Of a DNA stretch of 64,000 nt, positions 49,472-56,736 are shown one piece after another. Made by a program: the position numbers and the translations under genes. The stretch spans positions 1 to 64,000 of the forward strand of contig NZ_DASZBU010000003.1 of NCBI RefSeq assembly GCF_035943815.1, in the 5' to 3' direction. A model generated the notes under the pieces. The model was given only the letters and a program-made list of their open reading frames with translations, searched no databases and was not told the DNA's origin. This DNA is from Frateuria_A sp035943815. GTDB taxonomy: Bacteria; Pseudomonadota; Gammaproteobacteria; Xanthomonadales; Rhodanobacteraceae. The stretch's first letter is position 1. Each line of letters begins with the position of its first letter.

Positions 49472-50008
49472 ATGATCCGCGAGATCCTGAAGATGGGCGA
49501 TCCGCGCCTGCTGCGCATCGCCCCGCCGGTGCCCAAGGGCATGCTCGGCAGCGCCGAACTGGACAGCCTGATCCAGGACATGTTCGACACCATGGAATCG
49601 GCCGGTGGCGTCGGCCTCGCCGCGCCGCAGATCGGCGTGGACCTGCAGCTGGCGATCTTCGGCTTCGACGCCTCCGGGCGCTATCCGGATGCGCCGGCCG
49701 TGCCGCGCACGATCCTGCTCAACCCGCTGGTCACGCCGGTTTCGCAGGACATGGAAGAGGGCTGGGAGGGCTGCCTGTCGGTGCCGGGCCTGCGCGGCGC
49801 GGTGAGCCGCTTCACGCTGATCCGCTACCAGGGCATCGACCCGCAGGGCACGCCGATCGACCGCACCGCCGGGGGTTTCCACGCGCGCGTGGTGCAGCAC
49901 GAGTGCGACCATCTGATCGGGCGGCTGTATCCCTCGCGCATCACCGACTTTTCCAAGTTCGGCTTTACCGACGTGCTGTTTCCTGGCGCCGATCTGGGCG
50001 ACGAGTAG
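49472..50008 (+). CDS. def: peptide deformylase
   Basis: 178 residues with all three motifs: GVGLAAPQIG, EGCLSVPG (metal Cys) and QHECDHLIG (HExxH). Removes formyl from new proteins. MIREILKMGDPRLL start is typical. The enzyme lies away from fmt and is probably a second copy, as many genomes of this order have one beside fmt; that copy is not in this window. Confidence 0.93.
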   Translation: MIREILKMGDPRLLRIAPPVPKGMLGSAELDSLIQDMFDTMESAGGVGLAAPQIGVDLQLAIFGFDASGRYPDAPAVPRTILLNPLVTPVSQDMEEGWEGCLSVPGLRGAVSRFTLIRYQGIDPQGTPIDRTAGGFHARVVQHECDHLIGRLYPSRITDFSKFGFTDVLFPGADLGDE

Positions 50009-50074
50009 CTCTGCTCCTTCTCCTCTCCGGGAGACCGCCGGGACTCGCGGGACTGTTGGCCAGGTAGTGGAACG

Positions 50075-50145
50075 TTGGTCGTACTTGCGGTGCGCTTCCG
50101 CAGGCGAGCCCAGTCGCGGAGGCGCACGGCAAGTACGACTACCAA
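50075..50145. repeat. large imperfect hairpin between def and yhhQ
   Basis: Left arm 50075-50101 and right arm 50116-50145 match over 27 positions with two mismatches and a 3-base bulge, round a 14-base loop. The core TCGTACTTGC is complemented exactly by GCAAGTACGA. No T-run follows. The flanking bases 50009-50074 and 50146-50266 contain no gene; a shorter CCCTCC/GGAGGG palindrome lies near 50190-50205. Confidence 0.65.
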
Positions 50146-50266
50146 GCACTGGCGATATACCCGCGAGCACCGGCCCCTCACCTCAACCCTCCCTCGGAGG
50201 GGGAAAGGATGCAGAAGCCTGGCTCCTCCCACCCGGGTATCCTTTGCCCCTTGCCAAGGGGGCCCC

Positions 50267-51022
50267 ATGCAAGCAACCGCACCCGCCGCGCCGCTGCGCG
50301 GCTTTCGCTACTACGACATGCTCGTCGCCGGCATGGTCGCCGTGCTGCTGTGTTCCAACCTGATCGGCCCTGCCAAGGTCTGCACGGTGAACCTGCCGGT
50401 GCTGGGAGCGCTTTCCTTCGGCGCCGGCAACCTGTTCTTCCCGGTCAGCTACATCTTCGGCGACGTGCTCACCGAGGTGTACGGCTACGCCCGCGCGCGC
50501 CGCGCGATCTGGGCGGGCTTCGGCGCCATGGTGTTCGCCACGCTGATGTCGCAGGCGATCATCCGCATGCCGGCCAGCGCCGGCGAGCCGTTCAACGCGC
50601 AGCTGCAGCCGGCGCTGGAACTGGTGTTCGGCAACACCTGGCGCATCGCGCTCGCTTCGCTCATTGCCTACTGGCTGGGCGACTTCGCCAACTCCTTCGT
50701 GCTGGCGCGGATGAAGCTGTGGACACGCGGGCGCATGCTGTGGACCCGCACGATCGGCTCGACCCTGGTCGGGCAGGGCGTGGACAGCCTGACTTTCTAC
50801 CCGATCGCCTTCAGCGGCATCTGGGAAGGCCAGACCATCGCCAAGGTCATCGCCTTCAACTGGACCATGAAGGTGCTGGTGGAAGTGGTGCTCACCCCGC
50901 TCACCTATGCCGTGGTGGGTTTCCTCAAGTCGCGCGAAGGGGTGGACACCTTCGACGAGGGCACCCGCTTCACGCCTTTCAGCCTGAAGGACGAGGGCGT
51001 GCTGCACACGCCCGGCCAATGA
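50267..51022 (+). CDS. yhhQ: queuosine precursor transporter, YhhQ/DUF165 family
   Basis: 251 residues, about six TM helices. Family text: YYDMLVAGMVAVLLCSNLIGPAK, FPVSYIFGDVLTEVYGYARARRAIW, and VGQGVDSLTFYPIAF. Imports preQ0/preQ1. Together with queC/queE in this window the cell should be able both to make and to salvage the precursor. ATG 50267; its stop overlaps the acyltransferase start (ATGA). Confidence 0.9.
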   Translation: MQATAPAAPLRGFRYYDMLVAGMVAVLLCSNLIGPAKVCTVNLPVLGALSFGAGNLFFPVSYIFGDVLTEVYGYARARRAIWAGFGAMVFATLMSQAIIRMPASAGEPFNAQLQPALELVFGNTWRIALASLIAYWLGDFANSFVLARMKLWTRGRMLWTRTIGSTLVGQGVDSLTFYPIAFSGIWEGQTIAKVIAFNWTMKVLVEVVLTPLTYAVVGFLKSREGVDTFDEGTRFTPFSLKDEGVLHTPGQ

Positions 51023-52230
51023 GCGCCGCAACCGGCCTGGACCCGGCGCCAGCCGGTGGACACATGAGCACTGCACGGTCACTGGATGCACACCCGCCAC
51101 GCAACGCCGGCATCGACCTCCTGCGCGGGCTGGCGATCGTGTTCGTGCTGCTCAACCACCTGGGCCTGCCGATGCGCATGCCCTTGAAGACCTCGGCTCT
51201 GGCCGAGGTGCTGCCGGTGCGCCTGCTGCAGGCGCTCAACTACAACGGCTACGAAGCGGTGTTCGTGTTCTTCGTGGTGTCCGGCTTCCTGATCGCCGGC
51301 AATGCACTGGAGCGCTGGGGCAGCCTCGCGCGGATCGAGCTGAAGGCGTTCTACGCGCGCCGCTTCGCGCGTATCGCGCCGTGCCTGCTGGTGCTGCTGG
51401 CGGTGCTTGCCCTGCTGCATACGCTGGGCGCGGCCGACTACACCATCCATCGTCCGGGGCAGTCGCTGGCCGGGGCCGTGTCGGCGGCGCTGGGCCTCAA
51501 TCTCAACTGGTACGAAGGTCACACCGGCTACCTGCCGGGCAGCTGGGACGTGCTGTGGTCATTGTCCATCGAGGAGGCCTTCTACCTCGGCTTTCCGCTG
51601 GCCTGCCTGCTGATCCGTCGCACCTGGTTGCTGGCGTCCGCGCTGGCCGCGCTGGCGCTGTCGTTGCCATGGACGCATGGGGCATTGAACGGCAGCGAGA
51701 TCTGGCAGGAGAAAGCCTACCTGCCCGGCATGGCGGCGATCGCTACCGGCGTGCTCGGCGCGATCGCGATGGCCCGTGCGCCGCGCCTGTCCGCGCGCAC
51801 CGGCCACGCGTTGCGCTGGCTCGGCGCACTGGGGCTGCTCGCCGCCACGCTGGGCGGTCGCTGGCTGTGGCCGCTGCTGCACGAGGGCTTGATGCTGGTG
51901 CTCACCGGCTCGACGCTCGCGCTGCTGGTGGCTTTCCGCAGCCAGCCGCCGCGCGTGCCGCGCGGCCTGCGCTGGCTGTGCAGCTGGGGGCGGCTCAGCT
52001 ATGAGATCTACCTCAGCCACATGTTCGTGGTGTTCGCCATCGTGCGGCTGTCCCGCGCAAGCGGCGCCGACGCGCGCATGGGTTTCCTCTGGTACCTGCC
52101 GGCGTTCGCCGCGTGCTGGCTGCTGGGCGCCGCGCTGGCGCGCTGGTTTTCGCAGCCGTGCGAGCGATCGTTGCGCGAGCGTCTCTTGCGGTCGGCATCG
52201 GTGGCGGGAACGGCCGTCGCGGCGCGCTGA
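51019..52230 (+). CDS. acyltransferase 3 (OafA/YrhL-type) membrane protein
   Basis: 403 residues, about ten TM helices. It begins, after a 30-residue tail, with NAGIDLLRGLAIVFVLLNHLGLP (the family's Arg/His site) and has VFVFFVVSGFLIAG, FYARRFARIAP and SWDVLWSLSIEEAFYL. Such proteins acetylate or succinylate surface polysaccharides. Start 51019 couples to yhhQ; ATG 51064 is an alternative. Last chromosomal gene before the cassette array. Confidence 0.85.
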   Translation: MSAATGLDPAPAGGHMSTARSLDAHPPRNAGIDLLRGLAIVFVLLNHLGLPMRMPLKTSALAEVLPVRLLQALNYNGYEAVFVFFVVSGFLIAGNALERWGSLARIELKAFYARRFARIAPCLLVLLAVLALLHTLGAADYTIHRPGQSLAGAVSAALGLNLNWYEGHTGYLPGSWDVLWSLSIEEAFYLGFPLACLLIRRTWLLASALAALALSLPWTHGALNGSEIWQEKAYLPGMAAIATGVLGAIAMARAPRLSARTGHALRWLGALGLLAATLGGRWLWPLLHEGLMLVLTGSTLALLVAFRSQPPRVPRGLRWLCSWGRLSYEIYLSHMFVVFAIVRLSRASGADARMGFLWYLPAFAACWLLGAALARWFSQPCERSLRERLLRSASVAGTAVAAR

Positions 52231-52329
52231 CGATCGGCTTGGCGACCAAACATCGACGAGTCCGCCGCCCGTGATCGGTTCCTTAGCCTGTGGACTCCCG
52301 CGTACGTCAGTGCGAAAACCAGCGCGCGC

Positions 52330-52713
52330 TCAGTCAAGGAATTTCCTCGTGTCCGCCCCGTCAAAGCGCTTGACCACCACGGACTCCAAGAGCGCGGGTT
52401 CGAAATTGCGCAGGTTCACCCCGTGGCGGGCGCCAGGCTCAGGCTCAAGCGGTTCCCAATGGGTGGCAATACCGCACGTCCTGCAGCGGAGGTTCCTCAG
52501 GGTTCGATCGCCCCAGATATAGCTTTCCGTATTCTCGGGATGACCCTGGATGGACACTGTTCCCAGCGGGTAATAGGCCCAGATTCCTCCCGTGCGCCGG
52601 CACAACGAGCAATTGCAACTCGTGGCGGACTCGGGCGCCGACGGTAGCGCAAGGCGCACGGCTCCACAGTGGCAGGAGCCGTGTAGCGATGGCGTTGGAT
52701 GTTGCTGGTTCAT
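52330..52713 (-). CDS. GFA/CENP-V-fold zinc protein (cassette gene)
   Basis: 127 residues, glutathione-dependent formaldehyde-activating enzyme-like. Cys motifs in order: SCHCGAVRL (CxC), SCNCSLCRRTG (CxCxxC) and RCRTCGIATHW (CxxC), which hold two zincs. Members may be S-hydroxymethylglutathione synthases, but most have unknown function. ATG at 52713 overlaps the stop of the membrane protein gene (ATGA), so both share one cassette. A longer start at 52728 is less likely. Confidence 0.82.
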   Translation of the reverse strand: MNQQHPTPSLHGSCHCGAVRLALPSAPESATSCNCSLCRRTGGIWAYYPLGTVSIQGHPENTESYIWGDRTLRNLRCRTCGIATHWEPLEPEPGARHGVNLRNFEPALLESVVVKRFDGADTRKFLD

Positions 52714-53018
52714 CGGGTAGGGAACCATCCCGTCCGTTTGGGCGAATTTTTAGATAGCTTGATGAGCTGCCCCGCCGAAAACCAATAGAACGCCAGCCAA
52801 ACCGCCGCGCACCAAACCAAACCAAGAACAGTGGGCGTTGGCAGCAGATGCGTTGCAACCGCGATGTGTGCCCAAGCAAGCGGGAGCCAAGGAAGCCAGC
52901 TTAGAAACAGGACAATCCCGCCGAGAGTTTGTGGCGCGAGCGACGTCTGATACAGAAGCAGGTGCAGACCACTCAGACCGGCAAACCACATGATCCGCCG
53001 CTTGATTGTGCTTTCCAT
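52710..53018 (-). CDS. small membrane protein (cassette gene)
   Basis: 102 residues, three hydrophobic helices (about 8-28, 32-58, 62-85) with basic ends. No family recognised. The ATG at 53018 stands five bases after the attC core (GTTAGATCTCT ATG). First gene of a two-gene cassette. Confidence 0.7.
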   Translation of the reverse strand: MESTIKRRIMWFAGLSGLHLLLYQTSLAPQTLGGIVLFLSWLPWLPLAWAHIAVATHLLPTPTVLGLVWCAAVWLAFYWFSAGQLIKLSKNSPKRTGWFPTR

Positions 53019-53023
53019 AGAGA

Positions 53024-53079
53024 TCTAACGCTGGAGTTAAGCGGCGGCGAAGCCGTCCGCCTTGAACGAGTGGTTAGGG
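53024..53079 (-). repeat. attC recombination site A
   Basis: Minus-strand reading: core CCTAACCAC, arm GTTCAAGGCGGACGGC, loop TTCG region, arm CCGCCGCTTAACTCC, core GCGTTAGA. The two cores and arms are complementary, with an unpaired A, as in attC hairpins such as that of aadA cassettes. The stop of the 53074 gene lies in the first core. Confidence 0.88.
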
Positions 53080-53433
53080 GGCGTTGCGAGTGACCGCACG
53101 AGCTTGTGCCGTAAGAGCTGCGAGATCCGTTGCTGTAAGGGCGCTGAGCTCTTTGTATGCGGCGTCCGTGACCTGCTTGTTGCCCGTGCCCTCACCATGC
53201 AACGTAAGATCCTTTGGGCCAACAAGTGCGAAGAATACAAATGGAGATGCAGGGCTGCCTGGCGCTGAAACAAAGACTAAGGAGCGGGCGTCGTTGCAGC
53301 TGTAAACGAGCCAGGTGGAGCCACCGTAGTTCTTGTTTATGGGGCCAACGTCGCACTGGAGAGACGAAGGACTTGCCGCATAGGCAGGACCGATGCTCAG
53401 CATTAACAGTAAGACTAGACGCAGACTGCGCAC
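53074..53433 (-). CDS. secreted protein of unknown function (cassette gene)
   Basis: 119 residues. Signal peptide (1-~19: LRLVLLLMLSIGPAYA), then a mature part with two Cys (LQCDVGP and YSCNDARS) that could form a disulfide. No family recognised. The start is GTG 53433; AGGGG at the attC core eight bases upstream may serve as the ribosome site. The TAA stop is inside attC A. Confidence 0.65.
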   Translation of the reverse strand: MRSLRLVLLLMLSIGPAYAASPSSLQCDVGPINKNYGGSTWLVYSCNDARSLVFVSAPGSPASPFVFFALVGPKDLTLHGEGTGNKQVTDAAYKELSALTATDLAALTAQARAVTRNAP

Positions 53434-53441
53434 TGTGAGTC

Positions 53442-53498
53442 CCCTAACGCTGGAGTTAAGCGGCGGCGAAGCCGTCCGCCTTGAACGAGATGTTAGGC
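53442..53498 (-). repeat. attC recombination site B
   Basis: Same arms and loop as site A. Core GCCTAACAT at 53498-53490 and GCGTTAGGG at 53450-53442 (minus strand). Differs from site A only near the outer core (ATGTTAGG versus TGGTTAGG on the plus strand). 57 bases. Confidence 0.88.
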
Positions 53499-53877
53499 CG
53501 CAGGAGCGAAGCCTTCCAAGGTGAAGTATGTCCCCGCCCCACGCGAGGTCGCCACTAGTGACACCAGTACCTTAGAGCCATTGTTCGTTGGCACCAGACA
53601 GTCGACGACCGCGAGGAGTCCCGTGTCATTTGGCTTGAAGTACTGCACTGAAGCATCCGGTGGGCCGTTGGCAGGGTGCCAGAGCGCTACAACCAAATTC
53701 CTCTAGGTAGACCTGAAGGTCGTCGCGGATCGCGGTACCGCGGTCCCTGCCATAAGCAAGCGCGTAACCAAAGCGATTGGCTAAATCGTCGAAGTTACCA
53801 GAAGCAAGCAGACCTACCGCTTCCGCGGAAAGTTGCAGCAGCGAGACCTTGTCCGTTTGATTGTCGAGGATCTCCAT
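53493..53877 (-). pseudogene. frameshifted cassette gene of unknown function
   Basis: From ATG 53877 (five bases after attC C) the frame reads about 60 residues (MEILDNQTDKVSLLQLSAEA onward, including NFDDLANRFGYALAYGRDRG) to DLQVYLEEF, then continues in one frame to a weak tail ending at 53626. The other frame continues naturally from there as VVALWHPANGPPDASVQYF to LEGFAPAA and stops in attC B at 53493. One T in the TTT at about 53696-53698 must be removed to join them, giving a protein of about 127 residues. No family recognised. A sequencing error is possible. Confidence 0.65.
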
Positions 53878-53882
53878 GTGTG

Positions 53883-53939
53883 GCCTAACGCTTGAGTTAA
53901 GCGGCGGCGAAGCCGTCCGCCTTGAACGAGTGGTTAGGC
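53883..53939 (-). repeat. attC recombination site C
   Basis: Minus strand: GCCTAACCAC at 53939, arms as in A and B, then AACTCAAGCGTTAGGC ending at 53883. One base in the inner arm differs (CTTGAG for CTGGAG on the plus strand). 57 bases; the stop of the 53940 gene abuts it. Confidence 0.88.
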
Positions 53940-54236
53940 TTAGTACGTGTAGCTTGCATCGTACTTGCCTGAGGAAGAAAGCTTGAACGTGCAGCTTTTG
54001 AACAGACCCTTTTCATCGGTACTGATGAGCCGCGCAAGTTCGTAAAAGTGACGAGCGAGCATGGGCACACCCGTGAGATAGCCGGAGCCCTGCGCGGACT
54101 GGTAAGAAACAACAGCGTCGACGCGCGAACCCGCCAAGGTGATGCTGGCCTCGATTGACGACCAGCCAGCGGGAGCTGCGCCAGATAGCGCCTTGCCGAT
54201 AGCTTGATAGCAAGCGATTTGGTCAGGAGATTCCAT
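53940..54236 (-). CDS. YezG/DUF600-like immunity protein (cassette gene)
   Basis: 98 residues. The pattern MESPDQIACYQAIGKAL, PAGWSSIEASITLAGSRVDAVVSYQ, LARHFYELARLISTDEKG and the end FKLSSSGKYDASYTY follow the DUF600 plan (short helix, 'P.GW' turn, beta meander, final 'G.y...Y'). DUF600 proteins such as YezG neutralise secreted nuclease toxins. No toxin gene is next to it. Start ATG 54236 is four bases after GTTAGGC; the track of longer frame to 54278 crosses the attC end and is rejected. Confidence 0.6.
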   Translation of the reverse strand: MESPDQIACYQAIGKALSGAAPAGWSSIEASITLAGSRVDAVVSYQSAQGSGYLTGVPMLARHFYELARLISTDEKGLFKSCTFKLSSSGKYDASYTY

Positions 54237-54239
54237 AAA

Positions 54240-54249
54240 GCCTAACGCT
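54240..54249 (-). repeat. terminal remnant of a fourth attC (or attI end)
   Basis: AGCGTTAGGC on the minus strand is the last ten bases of the attC type above; the rest of the site is absent and unrelated DNA follows (54250 on). It is either a deletion remnant of attC or the core of an attI site whose integrase has been lost. Confidence 0.6.
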
Positions 54250-54270
54250 AAGTAGACCCCAAGTCGGGGC

Positions 54271-54389
54271 ATATGCACCGATAGTGGGCGGGCTCTGTCA
54301 GGTCGTCAAGCGCGGGTGAACGGTCGACACATCAAGGGCTTGGCCGCCTTGGGCCGATGTATCGGTGGCGCTGCGGCCTCGGTGCATAT
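54271..54389. repeat. inverted repeat next to the array end
   Basis: ATATGCACCGA (54271-54281) is complementary to TCGGTGCATAT (54379-54389), and inside lies a second pair, CGACACATC (54328 area) with GATGTATCG (54355 area). No frame is open in the 234 bases 54250-54483. It could be a small non-autonomous element or a relic of the integron platform. Confidence 0.45.
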
Positions 54390-54483
54390 CCGACGAAACG
54401 GGCGCATAAGTCTTATGCACCCGGATCTGCCGGAATAATCCGTAGGGTGGGCCACCGCGAGGGGAGCGGTGTCAGCCGCTGCC

Positions 54484-56736
54484 CTAGAGCAACCGCAGCA
54501 TTTCCTTCATCAGCGGCAGCCGGCGCACGCGGACGGCGCTGGCGCGGAAGACGGCGTTGGCCAGGGCGGGGGCGGCGGTGGGCATGGCCAGGAAGCTGGC
54601 GCCGGTGGGCGCGCCGTCGTTGGGGACGGTGATGACTTCCACGTCGCGCGGAAGCTGGGCCATGCTGGCGAGCGGGTAGTCCTTCAGGCTCTGCTGCTGC
54701 ACCTGGCCGCCGGCGAAGGTGATGGCGGGGTTCAATGCATTGGATAGCGCATCGAGCGTGGCCCCGGCGACCTGGCCCTGCAGGCCCAGCGGGTTGATCA
54801 CGCGGCCAACGTCCACCGCGCAGACCACGCGCAGGATGTTGAGCTTCTCGCCCTTCAGCTGCGCCTCGATGGCATGGGCCACGTAGGCGCCGTTGACGTG
54901 CCAGCAGGCCACGCCCAGGCCGTTGACAGTGTGCAGCCAGTTGTTCCACCCGATGCGGTCGGTGGCGAGCTTGAGCACGTTGAGCAGGCGGCCGATGTCG
55001 AGCGTGCCGCCGCCGGCGAGCGGGATCTGCCGGGGCGGCCCGAGCAGGCGCAGGCGGGTGTCGAGCGGATCCTCGCGCAGGCTGTGCGCGATCTCGTCGA
55101 TGAAGCTCTCCACCGCAAAGGCGTTGGCCACGTGCGGTTCGCCGCGGAAGGGGCCGCGTGGCATGGCGCTGGCCAGGCCGTACCAGTCGCTGCGGTAGGC
55201 GGGAACCAGCCCGGCCGGGATCTGGTCGGCCGCCACCTCGGACATCCACAGGCGGTCGGCGGCGACGCCGCGGCCGGCGAGGGCGGAGGCGCTCGCCATG
55301 CGCTGGTCCCACGCGATGACGCGGCGCTTGCGGTCGATGACTGCCTTGAGCTTGTGCACCGTGCCGGAGCGGTAGTAGTCGTGCGCGAGGCCCTGCTCGC
55401 GCGTCCACATCAGGCGCACCGGCTTGTCGACCGCCTTGGCGAGCATCACCGCCTCGGCCACGTAGTCGTGGTCGAGCCGCCGGCCGTAGCCGCCGCCCAC
55501 GCGCGGCACTTCGATGGCGATCTTGTCGGGCGCCAGGCCGGTGAGGCGTTGCACCACGGCCCAGGCCTGCTGCGGCGCCTGGGTCGGCACCACCAGCGTG
55601 GCCTGGTCCTTGTCCAGCCGCACCAGGCAGTTCATCGGCTCGGGCGTGGCGTGGGCCAGCCACGGCTGCACGTAGGTGGCCTCCACGCGGCGCGCGGCCT
55701 TGCGGTTGGCGGCCTTGAGGTCGCCGTCGTCGCGCACGCGGGTGGTCGGCGCACTGTCGGTGTCGAGCAGGGCGAGCGCCTGCGCCTCGAGCTTGGCGCT
55801 GTCCTCGCCGGCGCTGGCGCCGGGCTTCCATGCGAGCTTGAGTTCGTCGAGCCCGCGCAGCGCGGCCCAGGTGTTCTCGGCCAGCACCGCCACCGCCGGG
55901 GCGATCGCGGTCTGGCCGGGCGGCACGCCGGCCTCGGGCTTGAGCGGCACCACCTTGACCACGCCCTTGACCGCCAGCGCCAACGCGGTCTCGATGCTGG
56001 CCAGGCTGCCGTCGGGCCAGGGGCATTGCGCGAGCACGGCGACCAGCGCATCGGGGTAGTGCGCGTCGATGGCGTAGCCGGTCTGGCCGGTGACGATGCG
56101 GCGGGCGTCGACGTCGCCGGCGTTCTGGCCGATCAGCCTGTAGCGCTGCGGCGCCTTCAGCGGCAGCGGCGCGCCGGGCGGGTCGATCTTGCCGGCAGCC
56201 TCGACCAGGCTGCCGTAGGGGAAGCGCCGGCCATCAGGCGCGATCACCATGCCGTCCTCGCAGCGCAGCCGGTCGGCGGCGATGCCCAGGCGGCGCGCGG
56301 CGGCCTGGGTGATCAGCCAGCGCGCCAGCGCGCCGGCCTGGCGCAGGTCGGCCCAGGCGGCGGGAATCGAGTCGCCGGTGCCGCTGCGCTGGTGGCCGTA
56401 GGTCCACGCGGGCTTGCCGTTCTTGGTCTCCACGCCCAGGCCCAGCGGCACCACGGTGACGCGGGTCCAGTCGGCGTCCAGCTCCTCGGCGATGATGCGT
56501 GGCAGCGCGGTGGCGGTGCCGGTGCCGGTGTCGGGGTCGCGCGCGCCGATCAGTACGTTGCCGTCGCGGTCGATGCGCACGTAGGCGCCAAGCTTGCCGA
56601 AGTCCTGCCCGAGCATGCCGGGCGGAACCGGCACTTCGGCCGCGTCGGCGTAGCCGATGCCGACCACCAGCGCCCCGGCGGTACCGGCGAGCACCTTGAG
56701 GAAGCGCCGGCGCGAAAGCTCCATGCAGCCGCTCAT
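54484..56736 (-). CDS. xanthine-dehydrogenase-family molybdopterin-binding subunit, variant active site
   Basis: 750 residues, IorB type (isoquinoline/aldehyde oxidoreductase large subunit). Tat signal ELSRRRFLKVLAG, then Mo-cofactor domains with VPRVGGGYGRRLDHDYVAEAV and PTQAPQQAWAVV. It should be exported folded. Where the family has GxGEPxLPPxAPALAN with the catalytic Glu, this protein has GASFLAMPTAAPALAN, i.e. Phe for Glu in an ungapped alignment to my recollected consensus. Start ATG 56736 overlaps the Fe-S gene stop; MELSRRR at 56724 is an alternative. Confidence 0.85.
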   Translation of the reverse strand: MSGCMELSRRRFLKVLAGTAGALVVGIGYADAAEVPVPPGMLGQDFGKLGAYVRIDRDGNVLIGARDPDTGTGTATALPRIIAEELDADWTRVTVVPLGLGVETKNGKPAWTYGHQRSGTGDSIPAAWADLRQAGALARWLITQAAARRLGIAADRLRCEDGMVIAPDGRRFPYGSLVEAAGKIDPPGAPLPLKAPQRYRLIGQNAGDVDARRIVTGQTGYAIDAHYPDALVAVLAQCPWPDGSLASIETALALAVKGVVKVVPLKPEAGVPPGQTAIAPAVAVLAENTWAALRGLDELKLAWKPGASAGEDSAKLEAQALALLDTDSAPTTRVRDDGDLKAANRKAARRVEATYVQPWLAHATPEPMNCLVRLDKDQATLVVPTQAPQQAWAVVQRLTGLAPDKIAIEVPRVGGGYGRRLDHDYVAEAVMLAKAVDKPVRLMWTREQGLAHDYYRSGTVHKLKAVIDRKRRVIAWDQRMASASALAGRGVAADRLWMSEVAADQIPAGLVPAYRSDWYGLASAMPRGPFRGEPHVANAFAVESFIDEIAHSLREDPLDTRLRLLGPPRQIPLAGGGTLDIGRLLNVLKLATDRIGWNNWLHTVNGLGVACWHVNGAYVAHAIEAQLKGEKLNILRVVCAVDVGRVINPLGLQGQVAGATLDALSNALNPAITFAGGQVQQQSLKDYPLASMAQLPRDVEVITVPNDGAPTGASFLAMPTAAPALANAVFRASAVRVRRLPLMKEMLRLL

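Larger units (their letters stand above)
52330..54249 (-). mobile_element. integron gene-cassette array without integrase (CALIN)
   Basis: Three attC sites (53024-53079, 53442-53498, 53883-53939) with almost the same sequence alternate with small genes all on the minus strand; a fourth site is left only as its last ten bases (54240-54249). Each cassette gene starts 3-9 bases after a GTTAG core, and the stop falls in or next to the following attC, as in classical cassettes. The genes use visibly more A and T than the flanks. The last cassette at the left has no attC after it, and there is no intI or attI in the window. Confidence 0.88.

Noticed and set aside
53024..53939. CRISPR array
   Set aside because: Only three repeats with 360-390 bases between them, each gap holding a gene; repeats have attC symmetry, and no cas genes are present.
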